Part shown: positions 14,050-23,505 of the stretch, one piece after another
How positions within the stretch are numbered: the first letter of the stretch is position 1
How the letters are laid out: each line of letters starts with the position of its first letter
Origin: Isoetes taiwanensis
Lineage: Eukaryota; Streptophyta; Lycopodiopsida; Isoetales; Isoetaceae
Direction of reading: 5' to 3'
DNA length: 64,000 nt
Assembly: GCA_021234155.1 (NCBI GenBank)
Contig: JAJEKV010000056.1
Span: 3,643,330-3,707,329, forward strand
Program-made: the position numbers and the translations under genes
Notes under the pieces: generated by a model
Told to the model about the DNA's origin: nothing
Databases searched by the model: none
What the model saw: only the letters and a program-made list of their open reading frames with translations

Positions 14050-16236
14050 GGGTATTGCTTCTCTAGATCCTGCTTCAATACCCACATTGCATCTTCCACA
14101 GGCAAATGCTTCCACTTACCAAATATTGGAGGAACTGGGACCTTCTGGTATTCTTGAATGCCTTATCAAGGATAAATTCGGGCACTATTTCAACTTGTTC
14201 CTCCATCATTTCCAACAATGTTGGAGTTTCCAAAACCTCATCGAGATTTGGATTGTGCCTTTTTAACAGGCTCACATGAAAGACCTTATGGACTTTAATG
14301 TGTGCAGGTAACTCGAGCTTGTAGGCCTGGATGCCTACGCGCTCCAATATTTTGAAGGGACATGCCCACCTAGGAGCGAGCTTCTTGCAGTTGCCGATGC
14401 GAAGCTTGGCCTACTTCACTTTAATCTTGAGCCACACACTGTCTCCCACCTGGAATTCTCTTACGGTCCTATGCCTGTCAGCGACACTCTTCTGCCGACT
14501 CCTTGCTGCTAGGAGGTATCCCCTTACCTCTTCCACCAGCTGCTGCATATTCGAAAGCATTTGCTGGGAGACTTCCACTTTTGACACTGGATTGTGCCAT
14601 GTATCTGGGGTCAGACATTGATACCTATAATTAATCATGAAAGGCGACATCTGGGATGATTCCTGCTTGGTGCTGTTATAGGCGAACTCCACCAAGTGGA
14701 TAAAATCATCCTACTTAGACTGCTTGGTCCAAACATAATTCCTTAGCATGTTCTCAATGATTCAGTTGGTTCGTTCCATCTGACCATCCGTCTGAGGATG
14801 ATATGCTATACTCATGGAGAGCTTCATCTGAATCGTGTTGAACAAGTCTTGCCAGAATGCGCTCATGAACTTTGAATCTCTATCCGAAATTATTTCTTTT
14901 GGCATCCCATGGAGTCAGAAAATCTCCTTAATGAACAATATGGCAGTATCTAGTGCCGTCTCCGTGGTTCTACAAGGCACAAAGTGTGCCATCTTGGACA
15001 ACTTGTCCACTACCACCATCAAGGCATCTTTGCCTCTTATAGTTCTTGGGAGCCCGGTGATAAAGTCCATGCTAATCACTTTCCATTTCACATTCAGCAC
15101 AGGCAATGACTCTAAAGCTCCAGGAATTCGGAGTTGCTCCGCCTTCGTCTGCTGACATAGCTGCAAATATACTTAGCTATTTGCTTCTTCATGCCGGGCC
15201 AGAAGTAACTACTTCGGATCTTAAAATATGTCTTCATGAACCCTGCATGCCTGGCTATTGGGTTATTGTGTGTGTCATGGAGTATCAACTTCCTAACTCC
15301 TGATGACTCTGGCACACACAATTTATTTTTGTGGTACAGTAGGTTACCTTCCTTCTTAAAATGTTTGAAGGTTTCCCTCTCTTTGTCTGTTCTTGCCTCC
15401 TTGGAGATGCTTGCCCACACTTCCTTAAAGTCGTCATCTGCAGGCAACGTTTCCTCAATCCTCTTGCCATACTCACTAGTGAGTTTTGATATGGCGTTGC
15501 AGTGGACTCTTGTCTCTAATGGCCTCCTAGAGAGCGCATCCGCGACTACATTCAACTTACCGGGCTTGTAGATTATCTCGAAGTCGTACTCCTCAAGAAA
15601 TTCCATCCACCTTCTTTGTCTTAGATTTAGGAGTGGTTATGTAAAGATATACTGGAGGCTTTGATGATCTATGTCCAATTGGAACTTCCTACCCAACAAA
15701 TAAAGCCTCTAGATCCTTAGGGCTCTCACTATGGCCAAGAGCTCTTGGTCGTGAGTCGGGTAGCACTGCTTGGCATCGTTCATCTTCTTCGAATCATACG
15801 CAACTACTCTTCCCTCTTGCATAAGGACTCCTCCTATTGCTATCTTACTAGCATCTGTTGCCACCAACTTGTCCTTGCTTGGATCTGGGAGGGTAAGAAC
15901 TGGTGCCGTGGTCAAAGCCTCTTTGAGCTTCTCAAATGAGGGTTGGACATTCTCGAGCCAATGTTGCACCCAATATTTCACCTTCTTATTCTTAGTGAGG
16001 TCCAACAAAGGGGACGCCCACCTCGCAAAGTCCTTAACGAACTTGCGGTAGTACCCTGCCAAGCCAAGGAAGCTTCTTACTTCTCCCACATTCCTTGGTG
16101 TGGGGCAATCCACTATGGCTTCTATCTTCATCGGATCCGTTGAGATTTCGTCGGTTGTAACTATGTGCTCTAAGTATTCCACTCTACCTGTTACAAAGTG
16201 GCACTTTGAGAGTTTGCCATATAAGCGATGCCGCCT
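14050..16236 (-). pseudogene. Element 2 pol, 3' half: RT end, RNase H, integrase, chromodomain
   Basis: Read from 16236 downwards. RT connection (RRHRLYGKLSKCHF, FLGLAGYYRKFV) and RNase H (VATDASKIAIGGVL, first Asp) lie in 15709-16236. The integrase zinc module with HAGFMKTYF lies at 15112-15606, where the CxxC is damaged. The integrase core with MDFITGLP is at 14915-15166, and a degraded continuation still shows SDRDSKF and the later IIENMLR Glu segment. The integrase C-terminus and a chromodomain (PEFILDKAFKNTRRSQFLQYLV) follow at 14075-14347 and just below. Frame changes and stops interrupt it. The upstream half continues beyond element 1 at 30231. Confidence 0.88.
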
Positions 16237-16239
16237 TAG

Positions 16240-17921
16240 CTGCCTCGTCACGCATACACGCCATCCCGACTGACGTGTACGCCGACGTGTAGCCAAGCAG
16301 GTAGCACCCTAGGGGGCAACTTGCAAGGTGTGTACATTTATTTATGTGCACATTTACCCATGTGCACATTTACCTATGTACACATTTTCCCATGTGGACA
16401 CTTTATGCCACCTAGTTAATAAAGGCAAGTGGGCCACACCTAATTATCCCACATGCTAAAAGGGATAATGGGAAACCCTAGCCCTAACCCTTAGTCTATA
16501 AAGGTATAGGAAACCCTAACTTGCTATTTTCGTCCATAGCATTCTAGATCTCTGTTTTGCTTGCTCCAGGAGCTAAACTCGCCTCCCAGACTCTGTCTGA
16601 GCGATTTAGCTCATCAGTTTCCCTTTCTAGCTTCGTCTCCTAGCAGTTCAGCAGGATGGTCGAGTTCAGAGCAAGAGGAGCGAGCCAAGGATCAGGTATT
16701 TTGTCAATTTAATAGCCTAAACCGCCTCCCAGTCATTGAATAAGTAGGTTTAGCCTATTAAATTGCCCATAGCAGCCATCTAGATCCCTTATATCGAGCC
16801 CTAACTAAAGAACCTAACTCTGTGATTTAGATTAGATCTTATTCGTTAGTTCTTATCTCTGTGGACTCATTGTATTGGGAAGGGAGGTAGAGACCTTAAA
16901 GCCTGGTAGTTGATGCTCCTAGCTAGCCTCTTTAGCATACTGTAAATTCGGCCTAGAGATCATCCGAAAGATGGTCTCATCATCGCCCACCATGCCTTTC
17001 TTCCTCTCACATCATGACCCTCCTGGTCATGCGCACCCTTGGTGCGTGTTGGCCTAGAGAATGTCTTTAGAGCGTATCTCATCATCGCCTACACTTCCAA
17101 GACTTTGGCACATGCACTCTACTGGCTGGAATGCATATGCCCCACTCAAGCTAACTAAGGAACACACTTAGCTAAGCACCTGGCAAGTCGGCATCGACCA
17201 GCTCGGAGATGACTCGACCATCGAACTCCTTCATCAAGTCCAGGTATTGCTTCTCTGTATTGCTTCTCTAGATCCTGCTTCAATACCCACGTTGCATCCT
17301 CCATTGGGTTCAAGTCGAATAAGGGCAGTCGCCCTCTAGTCACCTGTGTTGGGCATGGAAGTCCCTGGAGGAGAGGCGACTCTCTTCCTGCCTCATCAGG
17401 GCTGGGGAGATGCAACCCAGCAGTAGCCCTTTCGGCTATGCACCTGGCAGGCTACGGTCCGGTCCCAACACTTTTCAACCCAATCTGCAAAGTGTGCATA
17501 GGAGGGGCAGATGGAGTGGACTACCCTAAGCCATGTTCTCATGCCAGCCAAATCCATTGCCATGAATTCTGTCTGCAATGAACTCTGGAGACCCAAGCCG
17601 TCAGTCACCCCCTTGAGTCTGAGCCTTGGGTAGGATTCCCATATGTGATGTCTTGATCTTTGTCTATGCAGATGTGTGACGAGCCATCCTTCGAGATGAT
17701 TATGTGATGTGATATTGTATACTGACATGTATGTCTACGCTTCCGCAGCTAGGTAGGCCCTGAGGGAGACATGGTAAAATGACCCCTTCATTCTTCCCAC
17801 TGGAACTCATCAAAGGTTGCAGTGATACGTGGAGGGCCCTGTATCAGTATGGAGCTGGTATGGGGGATGAACTCCTGTTTGTATACGGTGAGTGCACCGT
17901 ATATGAGTAGGGGACGTCACA
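16240..17921 (+). repeat. 5' LTR of element 1, truncated and chimeric
   Basis: Matches the 3' LTR (28690-30225) closely except in one block. At 16954-17302 about 350 bp are replaced by sequence nearly identical to element 2 at 13763-14097 (untranslated tail and chromodomain end), in place of LTR bases 29425-29613. It ends GGGGACGTCACA. A TATA-like TCTATAAAGG near 16494 is flanked by telomere-motif boxes (AACCCTA). The first about 44 bp of the LTR are missing. Confidence 0.88.
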
Positions 17922-17922
17922 A

Positions 17923-17934
17923 TGGTATCAGAGC
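17923..17934 (+). other. Primer-binding site of element 1 (tRNA-iMet)
   Basis: TGGTATCAGAGC, complementary to the 3' end of plant initiator tRNA-Met, begins one base after the LTR terminus CACA. This fixes the LTR boundary and the direction of the element. Confidence 0.9.
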
Positions 17935-18128
17935 AATGTTCTTGGTGACCAAGAGCAAAGCACTGACCATGCTCCCAGTAGTACTAACTTAGTAGGATTC
18001 TCAAACCTCGAAAAAGTGGGAAATTTTTTTCTCATTTTTGTAGTATATGCTAAGCTAGTAACAGTTAGAAGAATTGAAGAAGTAAGAAAACTAAAAAGTT
18101 GAATAAATTTTAACCTAAAGTAGCAAAG

Positions 18129-18403
18129 GTCTCACGATATGCGAGGCCAAAAACCAAAATTTGGTTTTGCCTCCCAGCGCACACCGTGAGACATGGCCCA
18201 TAATGACCTTGAAACATGATGAATTTTAACAAACTAACATGCTAAATCGAGTTTTAAGGTAAGAATTAGTTAGATCTGTATGTTATATCCCTAAGAATAT
18301 GCCTAGAAATCATATAATTTAGTCATGAATGCCATATGTCTCAGGGTATGCGCCCAGACCCAAAACCACATTTTGGTTTGCCTCCTAGCGCACACCGTGA
18401 GAC
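18129..18403 (+). repeat. Two hairpin modules upstream of H3-like ORF1 (element 1)
   Basis: Units at 18129-18192 and 18338-18403 (start spacing 209 bp) each form an inverted repeat. The outer arms are GTCTCA.G.TATGCG and CGCACACCGTGAGAC; the inner arms are CCAAAA and TTTTGG around an AT-rich loop. Two more copies lie after ORF1. The sequence between the copies is not conserved, so the hairpins themselves appear to be the conserved part. Confidence 0.85.
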
Positions 18404-18493
18404 CAATGGATTAGAAAAGTCTGAAGTAAACATATATCAAAGGTTAGTAGGTGCCTTGGCACAACTTAGAATTTGACCTAAAATTGCCCATAT

Positions 18494-18502
18494 TATAAAT
18501 AG
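18494..18502 (+). promoter_or_regulatory. TATA box of H3-like ORF1 (element 1)
   Basis: TATAAATAG lies 110 bp before the ORF1 ATG and is followed by a leader containing TTTGCTCCCG and GAGGCGAT. The same TATA and leader words precede ORF2 (20451), which argues for duplicated dedicated promoters rather than chance. Confidence 0.6.
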
Positions 18503-18603
18503 ATCTAGACCCCCCCTCATTTGTAGACTTCCTGTTTAGAAATTTGCTCCCGCTTTTGAGGCGATTTTTGGGCGCCCGACCTCCGATCGACGAGACGTAA
18601 AAC

Positions 18604-19844
18604 ATGGCGAGAACTAAACAGACCGCTCGTCCCGACTAGGTGAATCGCCCAGCGCCCAAGATCCGAGCCTCATACAGCAGATGCTTCGGGAGCGACTTCT
18701 CGCGAGGGGAGGCCCAACTTCATCAGGCGAGGAGACCCCTTCAGAGGAGCACCAAGAGCAGGGATCCCAGGCCTCAACAGAAGTACTCGAAGAAGAAGAC
18801 ATTGGATCTCCGGGTTCAATGGATGAAGAGACCCAAGGGGCGTACGAGCAGATAGAGCGGGAGATACAAGAAGAGGAGAGGGCAGATCGAGAAAGGGAGG
18901 CCAAGGTTCAAGAAGAGCAGAGGGAGCCAACCCCCGAGCCAACTGAGGAAGAACAGCTCGAAGCTTGGATCAAGCTGCACGAGAAGAAGGAGCGGCGCCG
19001 AGAGAAGAAAAAGGCAGAGAAGAAGAGGAAGAGGGAGGAAAAGGAGGCCAAGGAGGCGGCAGAAAAGAAGAAGCTCAAGGGCAAGGACGTGGAGCAGCCC
19101 AAGAGAAAGACGAAGAAGACCTCCAACATCAAGGTCGTCATCACGGAACGGCCAGCCGACCAGCCCGTCTCCTCCGATGACTCAGACGACGAGGATTTCA
19201 ATCCTCATCTTGAAGGTGGGAGCTCTTCCAAGCCCCCAGGTGAGGACCAGCCAGCCCAAGAGGAGGGAGAGCAGAATCAGCAAGTGCAGGCGTCCCCGCC
19301 CTACCCGACTTGGGAAAAGGACTCCAAGAAGCTGCCGCGGCCTGCCCGCGAGTCATACGTGATAGACCCTATCAGGGTCTATCAGAAGAAGCTGAAGGAG
19401 CACCAGCAGTATATGAAGAAGTGGGAGGCTTATAACTCCTACTACCAGGCGAATAAGGTTACTTTTGTCATAGGTGGACGGCCATCGAAGAAGCAGACCC
19501 TCAAGCCGCCGCCACAGAAGCCTGTTCCCTCGAAGAAGCCACCCAAAAGGAAAGCCCACTCGAAGCTGAATCAAGCAATCAGGGAGATCCGACACTTCCA
19601 GAGGAGTTTCGGCTTCCTTATTCCCCGTGCACCGTTCGCTCGGCTGGTGAGGGAAGTAGTGCAGGAGTACAGCCCCGACATGAGGGTGACGGACGAGATG
19701 CTGCTAGCACTACAGGAAGCAATGGAGCAGAAGCTGGTCCAACATTTTGAAGACTCAACAGCCTGCACTGTTCACGCCAAGAGGATGACCTTAATGAAGA
19801 AAGACATGCACCTCGCCAGTCACATTAAGGGAGAGCCCCATTAA
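18604..19844 (+). CDS. Histone H3-like protein encoded by retrotransposon (ORF1, element 1)
   Basis: The ATG at 18604 opens with MARTKQTAR, identical to the first nine residues of histone H3, then meets TAG at 18637. The body lies in the -1 frame, open from about 18618 to the stop at 19844 (387 codons from ATG 18681). The linker is Glu/Lys/Arg-rich (about residues 60-130) and then proline-rich. From residue about 297 to 387 a complete H3 fold follows: AIREIRHFQRS (alphaN; H3 has ALREIRKYQKS), PFARLVREVVQEY (alpha1), LLALQEAMEQKLVQHFED (alpha2), then CTVHAKRMTLMKKDMHLA (H3: CAIHAKRVTIMPKDIQLA) and IKGE. The Cys, His, Arg and Asp of the H3-H3' and H3-H4 contact zone are retained. Loop 1 has canonical length, unlike CENH3. 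Canonical H3 is 135 residues, so about 300 linker residues separate tail and fold. Whether tail and body are joined by frameshift, splicing or not at all is unknown. Confidence 0.9.
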
Positions 19845-19987
19845 TTTTGTAAATGACAAATTTTTGTTAATATAAAGTTGTTTTAAGTAAGTTATAAGTG
19901 CATAATCATTGTTAATTAGGTTGAAGTAGCAATAATTGACCTTTGTTTTAGTAAATTCGGACATTTGTAGGCCAAATAGTGCCCAAT

Positions 19988-20257
19988 GTCTCACGGTATG
20001 CGCCCAGACCAAAAACCAGATTTTGGTTTTGCCTCCTGGCGCACACCGTGAGACCTTCATGCCTAAATTAGTCCAAAACATCTCCAAATTGGCCAAGTAA
20101 GGGGCCAATCATGCATATCTCGATGAGATTATCATGTTTTGACCCTTAGTTCACCTTGTTTAGATAAACTTTGACCAAATTGGGGCCAATGTTTCACGGT
20201 ATGCGCCCAGACCAAAAACCAAATTTTAATTTTGCCTCCTGGCGCACACCGTGAGAC
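19988..20257 (+). repeat. Two hairpin modules between ORF1 and ORF2 (element 1)
   Basis: Units 19988-20054 and 20191-20257 (67 nt each, start spacing 203 bp). The outer stem GTCTCACGGTATGCGCC pairs with GGCGCACACCGTGAGAC with one mismatch. In the first unit the inner AAAACCA pairs with TGGTTTT. They are the best preserved of four copies; the other two precede ORF1. Confidence 0.88.
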
Positions 20258-20450
20258 CTCCCAGCATTTTCTCTAGCATGCCATATCCAATTGACCTCTA
20301 GTTTGTTGCAATAGGTTCATTAGATAGTCCTAGTCATGCTCTAACCCTCAAATTAGTTTTCCAATCTCCATTTGGACCTCAAAGTAGGTGAGAATTGCCC
20401 AACCCCGAGATTTTTCTAAATCATCCGAAAATTAGAGTTTTCCCCTTGTC

Positions 20451-20459
20451 TATAAATAG
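20451..20459 (+). promoter_or_regulatory. TATA box of ORF2 (element 1)
   Basis: TATAAATAG, 121 bp before the ORF2 ATG at 20572. It is followed by TTTGCTCCCG and AGGCGAT, the same words found after the ORF1 TATA box. Confidence 0.6.
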
Positions 20460-20571
20460 GTCCCCATTTCTCACTTAGCATCCTACAAGTTTGCTCCCGA
20501 CCTTCTAGGCGATCTTCCAGCTCCCTGAGGCGCGTTTGCATCTATTTGCTAGTCCAATCTCCTCTAGATCC

Positions 20572-22016
20572 ATGACAACTGCTGATTTTAGGCGATAGTA
20601 CAGCGTCAGTGCCCATGCAGCTGAGGCCGATGTCAATGCCATTTTCCAACTCTTCCGAAAAGAGATAGATGTCCAAGCCACCTTGCAAGCAACCCCAACC
20701 TACAGGGAAGTCATGACCGAGTTCCAAGCCAGGGTAGGACCGTCCTTAGTGCAGCTCCCCCCTTGTACAGGCTATTTTGTCCCTAGGCCATCCCTCCAAG
20801 CAGCCTTGGGTGATGTTCCCAACATTGCCAAGTATCTGACCAACAAGGCTCAAAGGTTGCTAGACTACATGGTCTTGACCGTCGATAGGACTAAGTATTT
20901 CTCTTACACTGCAGCCCTAGCAATCTTTCTTTCTCACCGTGCCCAGAACCCCATTGGGGAAACCTCTATTCCTCCAATGGATGTAGACCCCTTAGCCTCC
21001 TCAGCAGTAGTTCAGCTCCTTTTGCAGTATCAACAGGAGCAAAAAGGAAGAGCCGAAGACGAGGACTCTAATGACGAGGACTACGTCGAGCTCGACCCAG
21101 AAGAAGAGCGGCAGCTAGCAGAGCAGGAGATACCAATTTTCGAAGGGGACCGGCAGACCCTCAGGATCGCTTCCCCGCTCGGGCTAGGTATCACAAGCCT
21201 AGCCCCCATCATCATCGACGGCCAGGAGTACCTGCTCCTCAGTGACATCCAGAACCTCCTCGAATGCAGGGACAGGGAGTACCGACTTGACGAGTTGCTA
21301 TACCTTCTACGGCAACAACCAGATCTGGATGATTTTATCGTCCGGGGAGCTTCCGACTTCCCAATTCAGGTAAGAGAAGCAGACACCTACACCGGGGAGT
21401 CGACTTCAGACATCTAAGCCTACAGCAGCATCCGGCAGATGATGGAAGCTCGGGACCTGCCGACTGAAGAAGAGTTCTACGCCATCCAAGAACGGATGGG
21501 GATCCGTGGCAAGACCACGAACATTTTGATGCCGAGCTCCTTGACACCAGCCCCCACAGAGAGAAGAGGCGAGATCACCCTCAGGCGAATCTCATCGACT
21601 CTTCAGCAGCAAGCAGGGATAGGTCATTGAGGTATTATCTGCCTCTGCTATTGGACGGAAGGATAGCGGTCATACACCGCAAGTTCAGCCCAAGGGGCGA
21701 AGAAGGAGTGTTCATGCTCATCGCACTCTCCGGCTTTGGCAGGCATGCTCGACTACTCACAACAGTTGACCATGTCATCCTAGTCAAGAGAACGATGGCA
21801 CTTGACATCTTCGACTTCGTCATACCCTACCGACGGCAGGGAAGACTAGCAGTGACCGCGGCCTACACGTCCGACCACAGGGTAGAAGACTTGGTGCAAG
21901 CCTTGCAGGGCGGGACATCAACCAACATCCTCAGGAACTTGGGACACTCCGTAGGAATGGCCCAAGTTAAGAAGTTTCTCCAGGATAATCCATCCTACCA
22001 GCGATTTCAAGAATAG
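20572..22016 (+). pseudogene. Conserved accessory protein of unknown function (ORF2, element 1)
   Basis: Reads from ATG 20572 (MTTADFRR) through a TAG at 20596 into an open frame ending at 21417. It continues in frame after another stop (21439-21627) and, after a frame change, through 21627-22016. The middle has an acidic stretch (EDEDSNDEDYVELDPEEE) and LGITSLAPIIIDGQEYLLL; the end has TNILRNLGHSVGMAQVKKFL. Element 2 encodes a diverged homologue (37662-39148) with GITALSPIVIEREEYILA and ENILCNIGKGLRLKDVKNFF at matching places, so it is a conserved gene of this lineage. It lies between the H3-like gene and gag with its own TATA box. No family was recognised; a faint histone H4-like look near its C-terminus is discussed as a finding. 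Confidence 0.65.
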
Positions 22017-22172
22017 TTAGACTCTTGATCCCGGAGGCATTGTATTAAGATATTATATATATATAAATACATTTTCTTTTGCACTTTAAATGTTTTGTTG
22101 ATGTATTTTGTTCCACAACTATACCAACAAACACATATAATGCAATAGAACAAATAAAGCTAACCGTAAGGC
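22017..22172. other. ORF2-gag spacer of element 1
   Basis: AT-rich, with TATATATATATAAATAC at 22057, a possible promoter for gag or a 3' end for ORF2. Confidence 0.35.
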
Positions 22173-23505
22173 CATGACCTACTTGTACATGCAGCTAGAG
22201 GTCCAGGGACAGCTGAACAAGAACGACGAGCCCGTAGAGATGAAAGACTCCGCCCAGGCCGCACCCAGCAAGGAACTTATATGAAGCATTCGGCCCCATG
22301 ACCCCCGAAGAGGAGATGACGCAGATGAGATCTGATCTTCAGCAAATAAAGGCCCTTTTGGCAGCACAAGCAGGAGTTGGCTCAGATAACAACGTCCAGT
22401 TGCCGGAAGCATCACCTCAGAGGATGGGGAAGGACAAGAAGAGGAGCAAGAGAAGGAGGTCCCCCAGCACGGAATCCTCCGACACAAGCTCAGATTCGGA
22501 CTCCGACTCCGAGGAGGAGGAAGAACAGGGGCAGGACCGTAGGGACGGCAGACACAAGGACATGAGGACCTCGGACTATCAGAAGAAGGTAGACTCAGCA
22601 CTGGGTAATGTATGGAAGGCTAGAAAGCTCGAGCAATTCTCAGGAGACAGCAGATCAGGCATGGAAGCAGAGGCTTGGCTAGATGAGATGAGTGAGTATG
22701 GTAACGCTTATAGCATGAAGGACAAGGACAAAGGCAGGGTGGCAACAGCCAACCTTAAGGGAGCCGCTCGCATTTGGTGAAAGGGCTATGCCAAGGCCCA
22801 TGGGTTGAACAGGGACAGTTGCATGTTCAAGAAGTTCGCTAAGGCTTTCAAGCGCCATTATGTGCCACGGGAACATAAGTGTCACATGATGCAGCAGTTT
22901 TACCGATTGCAGCAGGGCAACAGGTCTGTGCAAAAATACACAGAGGAGTTCATGAAGCTCAGATTGTATGTACCCAAGTTGAGCGAAAGGCATGCAGTGG
23001 AAGGATACATAGAAGGGTTGAACGAAGAGATCCGAAAGCTAGTTAGGGCAATAAACCCTAAAACGGTGTCAGAGGCGGAATCCAAGGCAGTAAGCTTGCA
23101 AGGAACGGGGCCTCAATACAGTGGGCAGAAACAGCAGCACTATCAGGATAAGGGCAAGGCAACAGGAAGCTATAGCCCTAGATCAGCTAGCCCGAGTCCA
23201 GCAAATGCCCCATATAGTGGCAACTATGGGAAGCAGCAGGAGAAGAAGCAGGTGTCCTTCAAGGACAAGCAAGAGGGGTCAAACTACTCCAAAGCAGTGC
23301 GGTCCTTTTTGCAAGCAATGCCCAAGGAGAAGAGGTAGGAGTGCATAGAGAAACAGCTTTGCTTCAGGTGCTTCCAGCCAGGCCACAGAACAGCGAACTG
23401 CCCCTTCATCATGAGTGCAGCATTGGCAGAGTTGGGGGGATGGGACACTCCATCTGACGATGACGGCGGAGAACCACGCGACTATATTTAGGGTGAGTGT
23501 CACAT
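22173..23505 (+). pseudogene. Element 1 gag (nucleocapsid with CCHC knuckle)
   Basis: The structural protein is broken by several stops. An open stretch from 22298 encodes MTPEEEMTQMRSDLQQIKAL, a Ser/Glu/Asp-rich tail, and the Ty3-type capsid start (EQFSGDSRSGMEAEAWLDEM). A TGA replaces a Trp codon at 22778. The rest of the capsid follows (VQKYTEEFMKLRLYVPKLSE, EGYIEGLNEEIRKLV) to a TAG at 23336. Beyond it in frame is the zinc knuckle CFRCFQPGHRTANC, and a further stop lies near 23489. Element 2 has a matching gag at 31540-32705. Confidence 0.9.

Noticed and set aside
18681-19844. First reading of ORF1 as an ordinary charged coiled-coil protein
   Set aside because: The last 90 residues align to histone H3 without gaps and the first nine residues equal the H3 tail; the charged part is only the linker.
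19569-19844. The H3-like fold as a centromeric CENH3
   Set aside because: Loop 1 has the canonical H3 length and the N-terminus is the canonical ARTKQTAR tail; CENH3 typically has a longer loop 1 and a divergent tail.
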